NCBI GenBank assembly: GCA_009760855.2
Contig: WPIO01000024.1
Location: 5,565,001-5,611,614 of the forward strand
DNA from: Cristatella mucedo
Lineage: Eukaryota > Bryozoa > Phylactolaemata > Cristatellidae
Length of the DNA: 46,614 nt
Direction: 5' to 3'
Positions 35,218 to 46,614 of the stretch are shown in pieces; the first letter of the stretch is position 1, and every line of letters starts with the position of its first letter. A model generated the notes under the pieces. The model searched no databases, was not told the origin of the DNA, and saw only the letters and a program-made list of their open reading frames with translations. The translations under genes and the position numbers were made by a program.

Positions 35218-35925
35218 GCGAGGCTACAGCTCTCCTCGAGCAGCCGCCGCCGCCGCTGCCGCCGCTGCCGCCGGCAGCGGCGGCGCTAGCGATGACGGCG
35301 GCGGGAGCCCGAGCTCACTGTCACGTGGTGGCTCACCGAGGTGATCAGGCCCTTGAAGAAGCCAAGTCGTTGAACTCGATACCAGGGCGGCCGACCGGCG
35401 AAGTCGAGCCCTCGACTGAGCAGGGCCTCCTTGGCGGCCTCGGCGCTCGATAGGACGACCACGGCCTGGCCCACTATTGAACACTTCATGACTGGCCCAT
35501 ACTTCGCCTTCCAGTCCGCGAGCTGCAGGTGGAGTACGCCAAAGTCGGCAGCGAGGGCGCTGCCCAAGAGCGGAAGCCCCGCGGGGCCCGGTATGCGACC
35601 CGACCGGCCTCCGCCGCGCCCCCCTCCCCTCCTACCCGGCTGCCGAGAGCGGCCCTCCAGACGCGCCAGGACGCAGCGAGCAGCGCTACGACCGCGAGCG
35701 CACTCGAGCGCCGCCATTTCACAGCACGTCCGCGAGGAGTCGGCTTTTTCCAGGTCAGCGACCAGGACGCTGCACCCAGGCTTTCGCGATAGCCCCGAGC
35801 GGCTTAAGACCGACCCCGTTCATAGATGGCAGCACAGACTCGGTGGGTGTGGCTCGTAAACATCGGCTGCCAACCATTGGCTGCTGCCGTCGCGACCTGG
35901 GCGGCGTCGGCCAGGCTCGCTAAAC

Positions 35926-35956
35926 CCCACCGCACCCCACCCCACCCCACCCACCT
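35926..35956. repeat. CACCC repeats upstream of P450 A
   Basis: Five to six CACCC-type units, about 210 bp upstream of the first gene A ATG. Simple repeat; a CACCC-box role is possible but unsupported. Confidence 0.7.
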
Positions 35957-36099
35957 CTAGATAGCTAATGGGCGAGTGACAGTGCAAAGACGGGATCGGA
36001 TATCGGATGGTTCTAGCAAGCTAAGCCAGGTGCCTGCTGCGTCACGACGGTCTCTGCTCGTCCTGCCCGCTATCGGCTTGCCTAACAAATGTTAAGACA

Positions 36100-36865
36100 C
36101 CAGTTGAAATAGATTTAAAAAAATAGAATAAAAAAATAGGAAAAAATAAAAATAAAAAAATAGATACGCTGAGTTTCCTTAAAGAACTCCTTCTCTTTCA
36201 AGAAATCTGCAACCGCTCGAAAGGAGGCGTGTCAGCAGGACAAAAAATAGCAGGCACAGTAGCAGCTAGCAAAAGCACACCGACAAATATTCTGACCAAT
36301 CTAGTAAATATTTCTACAAGTAGATTTGACCACTTATCGATGCAGATCGTGGCACAATAAGACAAGTAATCATCGAACTACGCAAGAGCTTTATAAGCCA
36401 GGCCAACATGTTTCTCGGTCGCTGAAGTAGTATTTTTGCGTCAGTAATGTCAAATATGATCAATGGATTGAGTAGGAATCAATCAGTTTTGCTACTATCT
36501 TCATTCCTATCCTGTAATTCGTTTGCCTGAAAATGAGATCAATTTCTGAGTTCGAGTTTCCAAGACGGAGAATAAAAGTATGCGATATTATTCTGATTCC
36601 TCAGAATTGCAGTCATATTTTTAAAGCATCGATCGACAAGTGGCCGAGCTGACGAGCCTTGAAATAGCCTTTTACCTTTGAAAGAAGTAAAAACGTGAAA
36701 TACTTGTGGGCCGTTTTCTAACAGCAAAGAACAAAGAGGGAATGTAGACTTGCACACAAATGGCACCGTTGGCATACCGGAAACGCTTATGAATACACAT
36801 TGAAGAAGTATTCAGCCATTTTCAAGGTAATCCGTGAAATTTGACAGGCTAATTTTATCCGTTTG
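36100..36865. other. No gene recognised
   Basis: A-rich tract at 36116-36170 (A runs broken by T and G), then AT-rich sequence without exons I can support. Confidence 0.5.
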
Positions 36866-36872
36866 GAGCTAG

Positions 36873-37035
36873 AAAATCCTAGCTGATTAAACAGCCTCTT
36901 TTTGTATAGCGACAGAAGAGCCTTTACGGCTATCACCACCGCTTGCAGTGGCGATAAAGAATCGCCCACCGCAGGAATCGAACCCACGACCTCGGGACCG
37001 AGGTTGTGAAAGCAACCGCCTTACCTAGTGTCTGT
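36873..37035 (-). mobile_element. SINE-1, full-length copy
   Basis: Same structure as 32383-32550: B box GGTTCGATTCC and A-box region ACTAGGTAAGGCGG in element orientation. The extreme 5' end (GACACTAGG here, GGCACACTG there) differs. Its near identity to the 32383 copy points to recent spread. Confidence 0.85.
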
Positions 37036-37459
37036 CTAAGGGCAGCACACATGACTAGCATGAAGCTTCGTGCCCGTCATGCTTGGCTGCCTTATTGTGA
37101 AGCCATCGGCCAATCTGCACACCTTTATCAATCAATAGATCAGGCTATTGATACCAACTACCTTTTGCCAATTAGAATAGTCTTGATTCTAACAGGCCAG
37201 CAGCGTCCTTCCATCGTCAGCGGTTTAGTCACTTTAGGCGTCTCTCGGGAATGGATTTCTCGCTCGGGATTATTTTTGGTGATGAAGCACTTAAAAATCT
37301 TTACTTTGCGATTGTCCAATATTTGTCGGTGAGCAGATCTGCTTTCTTTTACCTCCATCAGGTCCGTGAGGAATAGCAATCGCAACAGGGTATGAGTTAG
37401 CATTTACGTAAAAGGCCGATCCCATTAGCACAAACGTCAGTGTATTTATAAAAACAAGA

Positions 37460-37560
37460 GCAATATTAGTGAATACTATTTATAACGTCCAGAGAGAACT
37501 TACTCTCTATTCAATTCAGGCATTTACTTGGACGTGCATCAAAATAGTATACAGGCATCA
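37460..37560 (-). mobile_element. SINE-2 or LINE-B tail, diverged
   Basis: TATTTATAACGTCCAGAGAG AACTTACTCTCTATTC, then CAGGCATTTACTTGGACG: reversed stem-loop tail with several changes. Confidence 0.5.
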
Positions 37561-37787
37561 AGCTATGCAAGCAGTGAAAGCATATAAAAGACCCGTTGCC
37601 GGTAGTTAGTAGGACCTCCGGTTAGCAGTAGGCATTCAATCAAGTGAAGGTAAGCAAAGAACGTATCAGAAAATACACGCCCTTTGTGGCATCGTGCAAA
37701 AGCTTTTTATTTGTTGCCCGTAGTCATTTGTTCGCAGTCTCGTTAGGCTGAATCATCTTGAAGGACAACTAACGTCGACAGAGGTCA

Positions 37788-38214
37788 TGTAATGTAATGT
37801 AATGTAATGTATCTCCGTCTGTAACTCCATAAAGCCACACAGACCATGTGGGTGTTACGCAGGAGAGTTTTGTATAGCTCACTCACAGCCTAAGCGGCTT
37901 TCGGTACGCATTCGGTAGCCAACAGACTTCGTCTCACGCAACAAAGAGAAAGTGGGAAGCATAGCAGAGTCAGGAGAGCAGTTGAGGTAGTGCGTAGCAT
38001 AGACGTAGCAGCTCAGGACCGCTGAAAAGGATGAGCCATAGTCGGCAGTTGGAGAGTAGTTGTCGTTGCGTAAGAATTGTGGAAGCGAGTTCCACAGTCT
38101 AGGACCTGCAGAGCTAAAGGTTCTATCGCCAACGGTCTTTAAGCGGAGAAATGGGACAGCTAATTTATTGTCCACACAGGACCTGAGGGCGCGAACGGGC
38201 TGAAACTGGTGCAT
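37788..38214 (-). mobile_element. LINE-A 3' end
   Basis: Four ATGTA units, the 3' untranslated region and the last ~110 codons of the ORF (PVRALRSCVDNKLAVPF, GPRLWNSLPQF). 5' truncated at 38214. Close in sequence to the 23788-25020 copy. Confidence 0.85.
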
Positions 38215-38643
38215 GGTGTTTGGATCGGGTAAGTTCGTAGCTCCTATGCGACTTTATATTATTTATTATTTATTACTATTTCATTATTATTTAAAATGCA
38301 CATACGAAAATGTATCATTATTATTATTATGAGGAGGGAGGCTGAAGGCTGCGTCAGCACCACCCGTCAGGCCAGCTGCAGGGCCGAACTACCAATCATT
38401 GAGCTGGTGAAGACTTGGCAGAATGCCATCATTCTTGTGCGGCTCTCGAGGATTAGTATCGGCGAGTCATTGCTCGGCCTTTCAGCTTACTGAGCCGGTT
38501 AAAATGGCATTTGTACAGTTGCAAGTCGCTGCCACGGGATCCTAAAAGCCTCCCTAGGCCGCATCCCTAGGAACTGACAGACTGCCGCGGGGAAGCCGGG
38601 CGAAATGCCTCGTTAAAATGCCTCGTTCCTCGGCCCCAACGCT

Positions 38644-38710
38644 ATCGAAGCAGAGAGATCGAAGCACAGAGATCGAAGCAGAGAGATCGAAGCACAGAGA
38701 TCGAAGCACA
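38644..38710. repeat. 14-bp tandem repeat with alternating units
   Basis: Units ATCGAAGCAGAGAG and ATCGAAGCACAGAG alternate, giving a 28-bp higher-order period; just under five units. Confidence 0.9.
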
Positions 38711-39028
38711 GCAGCCTCGGCGGCAGCTCAAGCTTTGCACGTATTGACGCCTCGTCAGTCGAGGCGTCAGTTAAGTACTCCGACTTCCTCTAAAAAAGTA
38801 CTCCGGCAGCCTCTTCTGGCCGTAGGCTTTCAGCGCGTGCAATTTATGAATTAAAATCAGTTCGCTCATCGCTGCTAAGTTGACTGGGCAAAGGAGTTAC
38901 GACAAGGCGTGCATCCAAAAGTGTGCTAAAATGGATGCTACATAAATCGCCACTTCCCAGGCTAATTACGTGGACCGTTGAGAACTAGAGCAGCGGCTTT
39001 CAACCTTCCTAATGCCGCGACACTAAAT

Positions 39029-39053
39029 CTATATCTCCGTCTGTAACTCTGTA
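39029..39053 (-). mobile_element. LINE-A tail remnant
   Basis: TATATCTCCGTCTGTAACTC matches the LINE-A 3' end (GTATCTCCGTCTGTAACTCC at 37809). Only ~20 bp remain. Confidence 0.4.
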
Positions 39054-39587
39054 CAGTAGATTTAGTAAAAGTACGAGTAGCTGTGGCGCGTGCTTTAGGT
39101 TCTCCCTCGGACCCTCGGACCCTCTGGCTTTTCGTCCGTCCCGGTCGCACTCGGCTGCGTTTGCTTGCAGGGTGACATGGCTAGCCGGATCGCATCGGCG
39201 CGGCACAGTCGCGGCGACTCTCACGCCAAGCCAAATCCGATCGCTCCCGATTAGTGTCGCTTTCTACCGGTAAAAAGGCCCGAATCATGTCCGGCCCGAG
39301 CGGTTCCATAAAGATCAAAAGGGTCCTAGATGGGCCACCGACATATCCAGGCACATCCATGGACGTTGCAGCATGCTCTGCCGAGCTCTCAACACTTTGG
39401 CACTTAAGAAAACAACGCTCGCAGCCGAAATATTATCGACAGATCACGTGACGTGTACGTTCCCCCAGGCCGCAAAGGCAACACGGTGCGATTCAAACCA
39501 AGCAATGTTTGAACTTGAGTTTTGTAAATGTCTCACTCAAATTTTAAAATCTAAAGATTTGCCTTTCTCTGTACCATGTTTTTCTAG

Positions 39588-40001
39588 ACCAACCTGTCCT
39601 CAGGCTGGGTGGTGTGACCGCAAGCAACACGTCTCCCGTCTCCGAAACCGAGCACTTTGTTTACCTAAGGCGCCAGCCCAACCTGATGTACGCACTGTTG
39701 GAGGTCCTTGCACAGAGAATTTCCTGCCCCATCTCTAGTGCGCCACCCAGCGAACCCTTTAGTTACGCGGACGCACATTTTTTTGTCCCGACAAAGCCAC
39801 TGGGTGAGTCTAAACCGCCCGTTCAATGGCGGCCCCTTGGTTGATGGTTGATGCCATGTAGACAAATAAATACGCACAAGCGTTGGTCTGCCGCTCACCT
39901 GGCTAGTGATCAACCGTGAGCCAATGTCCACGCCCGTAAAGGTCAAGTTGCTCCGCAGCATGCTGCTGCTTATTGAATGCCATGGAGGGCTCTGCTCATA
40001 G
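39588..40001 (+). CDS. Last two exons of an unrecognised gene
   Basis: Exon 39588-39803 follows TTTTTCTAG and ends at GTGAGT; exon 39907-40001 follows GGCTAG and ends in TAG. The phases join (G/TG forms Val), giving about 103 residues: VSETEHFVYLRRQPNLMYAL, then EPFSYADAHFFVPTKPL, then VINREPMSTPVKVKLLRSML. An AATAAA at 40170-40175, ~170 bp past the stop, supports a 3' end. Composition looks like a cytosolic helical protein; QPNLMYALL loosely recalls a PNLVYALL block in dymeclin-type proteins, not enough to name it. Open coding-like sequence at 39172-39269 (VTWLAGSHRRG..., between a TTGCAG acceptor and a GTAAAA donor) and 39300-39447 may hold upstream exons. Confidence 0.5.
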
Positions 40002-40169
40002 TTATAGGCTGCCTGAGTTAGTGTTCGGTCACCTTTTTTGAAAGAGAACAGGTTTCGCCTTCATGTCGTAAGTTATTATTATGGTGTTTGCTCGTCAAGC
40101 GGCAGTGGTTCAGGCTGCTAGCCCAGCCATTCTCCTGCGCTTACTTCTTTAGCTGAAGAGTCGCGAGGC

Positions 40170-40175
40170 AATAAA
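40170..40175 (+). terminator. Poly(A) signal AATAAA
   Basis: Canonical hexamer ~170 bp after the TAG of the upstream gene, in a short gap before the kinase gene. Confidence 0.5.
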
Positions 40176-40621
40176 GGCTCTTGAATTTGGCCTTGGTGGT
40201 CAAAAATTAAGTGAAACAATCATGATAATTCTATCAGTAAAAAGACAATATCTTACTAGCAAAGAGGACCTTCTATGTACTTGACATGTATTGTATAGTT
40301 GCAGCAGAGAATTAATGCATCAGTTTGAGAGGAAGTTACCTTTTCTAAGCGATATTTAGTAATCGGCAAGTAGCGCTCGCCATTTCTTTGCTCGCGAGTT
40401 TGCCAGAAATCAACTTGAAACAAAGCGCAAAAAAAGTCCGAAAAGCTAGCGCTGCCTGCGGCCTGCATCTGATTGCTGAGTGGGACGACGATTCATGGGC
40501 TGTCACTTGTTCCTATCGGAGACCTAGGCTACCATCAAAACTGTCGCTAAAACATCGCACTGCTCACACTTCCGAAGTCCGCCGCTCATTCGCGCACGCA
40601 AAGCCCGAGCAGGCAATCGGG

Positions 40622-40629
40622 TGACGTCA
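40622..40629. promoter_or_regulatory. cAMP-response-element palindrome TGACGTCA
   Basis: A perfect full CRE, 94 bp before the preferred kinase ATG. CREB/CREM/ATF factors bind this site, and it usually lies within ~200 bp of transcription starts. Position is seen; function is inferred. Confidence 0.5.
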
Positions 40630-40722
40630 GCTTCCCGATAGATGGCGCTGCGAGCGGTCGATGAAAGAGCGTCGGTGCCGGGGGGGGGGGGGCCGGCGCG
40701 ACTTTGCACGCGACGGTGCACG

Positions 40723-45472
<4,750 letters not shown>

Positions 45473-45538
45473 ACCTAAGGTCGTGAACTCGCGTCACCGT
45501 CCTATTTTTCATTTGGAACCGGCGATCGGCGGGCTGCA

Positions 45539-45544
45539 AATAAA
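45539..45544 (+). terminator. Poly(A) signal of the kinase gene
   Basis: AATAAA 67 bp after the kinase TGA, giving a short 3' untranslated region. Confidence 0.7.
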
Positions 45545-45559
45545 GTTTGAATAATCTTT

Positions 45560-46475
45560 TATGTTTATATCCGGAATGGCAGAAAATAAAGGTGGCGGAC
45601 GTTTGATGAGGTTAGCAGCAAACTTGATTCAACCGAAATCAGAAAGATTCTAAAATCACCTTGCGACATGGGCAGAGCTAATCTGGCATTGCAACTTTTA
45701 GTGTTTACGAGCCGTATTGGCCAAGTTATTGAATTTACATGACTGGCATTGAAGCTATACTGAAAAATAAGCTGTACAAAGTCACAAGAATGCACCTAGC
45801 AAGCTTCACGCATGTATCTAGATCTACCAAGTTTTAACAAGTAGGATGCAAATCGCGTGAGATGCAGAGATCTTCTATCTGTAGCATGGTGCTTTCGGTT
45901 AGCATCTGGTTCAGACACGGCTTGTATGATAATTTTTAGTTTTATGGGAAAATCGTCATAAATTCTCATCGCATTTTGAGCATATTTGTCTTTTCAAAGA
46001 TATCCCAAAACAATATCTAATCATCTGACCAATCTATTTTGTAAGTGTATCCTTATACCTCAAGTGGCATTTGCAAGTGAGGCGGCAATGTTGATCAATG
46101 CATATGCGATCGATATGCATCGATCGTATATCATATATCGATCGAAGTGTTCGATTGATCGTCATCGATCGTCATCGGTCGTGTGACTGAGAGCCAAAAA
46201 TGGTCAAAGCCTCGAGCGGCTCACTCCTTAGCGCCCTGAGCGCTGTTACAAATGGAGTTCGACGGCTGCCTCGTCCAAGCAGAACCAGGACGAGAGCGGA
46301 GCGAACATAGTAGTTCTAATCTCTGCTGACATGCCATGAATGCTGATGACACCTGAATATCAGAGCTAGAGACTTGTACATGCCGCACTGATGCATCGAG
46401 GTATGCCAACAGTAGCAGAGCACGGTAGCGACAATGAGCACCCATATCTTAACTTACTAAGCCATATCCGTGGCA
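45560..46475. other. No gene recognised; GATC palindrome cluster
   Basis: AT-rich sequence. At 46105-46182 there are repeated CGATCGAT, ATCGATCG and GATCGTCATC blocks, many self-complementary. No exon. Confidence 0.5.
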
Positions 46476-46479
46476 AACA

Positions 46480-46614
46480 ATAATAATAGTAATAATAATA
46501 CCTTTGTATAGCACCCTCCTAGAGCTGAATCGCTTTCTAGGCACTTTGCCTATACTGTAAAGGTATCGTGATCAAATGATTAGTGATGGCATGCATAATT
46601 GCATCAAGACATGG
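46480..46614 (-). mobile_element. LINE-B 3' end, cut by window end
   Basis: AATAATAATA, reversed stem-loop tail (GCACCCTCCTAGAGCTGAAT ... CTAGGCAC) and part of the 3' untranslated region (GATTAGTGATGGCATGC). Confidence 0.75.

Larger units (their letters stand above)
26485..35717 (-). pseudogene. Cytochrome P450 gene A (CYP2-like), 8 exons, with disabling lesions
   Basis: Haem-thiolate monooxygenase, probably microsomal. Exons: 35717-35337, 35079-34876, 31049-30828, 30733-30595, 29245-29116, 28287-28155, 27961-27834, 26677-26485; all GT-AG, phases join, total 509 residues plus stop, normal for the family. Motifs: hinge IPGPAGLPLLG (42-52); C-helix SPAVVEMRR (130-138), Val at the usual Trp; FPWL (exon 3); I-helix AGSSTT (315-320), Ser at the usual acidic site; K-helix EFLR (371-374); FRPNRF instead of PERF; haem loop FGAGRRTCPG (450-459, ligand Cys457). 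Lesions: in-frame TAA at 30902-30900 (codon 245); an anchor-like segment SSALAVVALLAASW in another frame at the 5' end of exon 1; exon 5 donor GTTCGT. Either a recent pseudogene or two sequence errors; substrate unknown. Confidence 0.85.

Noticed and set aside
35431-35859. Plus-strand open frames of 142 and 87 codons over P450 exon 1
   Set aside because: GC-rich shadow frames of the minus-strand P450 exon; no motif of their own.
35926-35956. Telomere-like CACCC repeats
   Set aside because: Too short and internal; an ordinary simple repeat.
32383-37035. True tRNA genes
   Set aside because: A and B boxes occur, but the cloverleaf is not closed and both copies share a long unrelated body and tail, so they are SINEs.
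39665-39961. Minus-strand frame with a CAG/GTGAGC donor (LTFTGVDIGSRLITSQ)
   Set aside because: It mirrors the plus-strand exons, which have matching phases, a stop and a poly(A) signal; the minus-strand reading has no partner exon.
40642-40722. Upstream ATG that would add 27 residues to the kinase
   Set aside because: Weaker start context, and the added stretch includes a G13 run (poly-Gly) unlikely to be conserved. The ATG at 40723 is preferred.

Overview
This is a stretch of animal nuclear genome, most likely from an invertebrate; the species cannot be told from the sequence. Evidence: genes split by GT-AG introns, AATAAA signals, animal-type microsomal cytochrome P450 and Ser/Thr kinase genes, several non-LTR retrotransposon (LINE) families, tRNA-derived SINEs and many microsatellites. 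There are no operons, ribosome binding sites or CRISPR arrays. All names such as LINE-A or SINE-2 are my own labels.

Layout. 1-16 kb: mostly LINE and SINE debris, including an R2-like (restriction-like-endonuclease) retrotransposon end at 0.6-1.1 kb, a LINE-A inserted inside a LINE-B at 5.6-7.1 kb, one candidate terminal exon of an unknown minus-strand gene at 8.0-8.4 kb, and a 1-kb TG-rich microsatellite zone at 8.5-9.5 kb. 16.3-21.05 kb: the 3' half of a plus-strand cytochrome P450 (gene B). 23.1-25.0 kb: a LINE-B end and two adjoining LINE-A copies. 26.5-35.7 kb: a complete eight-exon minus-strand P450 (gene A), convergent with gene B and with the same exon phases where both can be read. 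Gene A carries a clear in-frame TAA in exon 3, a membrane-anchor-like segment in another frame in exon 1 and one weak splice donor, so it is either a young pseudogene or holds sequence errors. Its introns are full of repeats. 36-39 kb: SINE, LINE and simple repeats. 39.6-40.2 kb: the last exons of an unrecognised plus-strand gene with a poly(A) signal. 40.6-45.5 kb: a GC-rich, four-exon Ser/Thr kinase gene on the plus strand, with a cAMP-response-element palindrome just upstream and long CT/TA arrays, a SINE and a perfect 21-bp hairpin in intron 1. 45.6-46.6 kb: no gene seen; a LINE-B tail runs off the end.

The genes do not form a pathway. The two P450s are a diverged duplicate pair; the kinase and its upstream neighbour are a separate head-to-tail pair. 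The repeats are linked: LINE-B ends in a stem-loop (AAAGCGCC paired with GGCGCTTT) followed by ATT repeats, and a tRNA-headed SINE (SINE-2) carries the same end, as expected of a SINE copied by a partner LINE. All exon models were assembled by hand from frame, phase and GT-AG signals, without alignment or transcript data.
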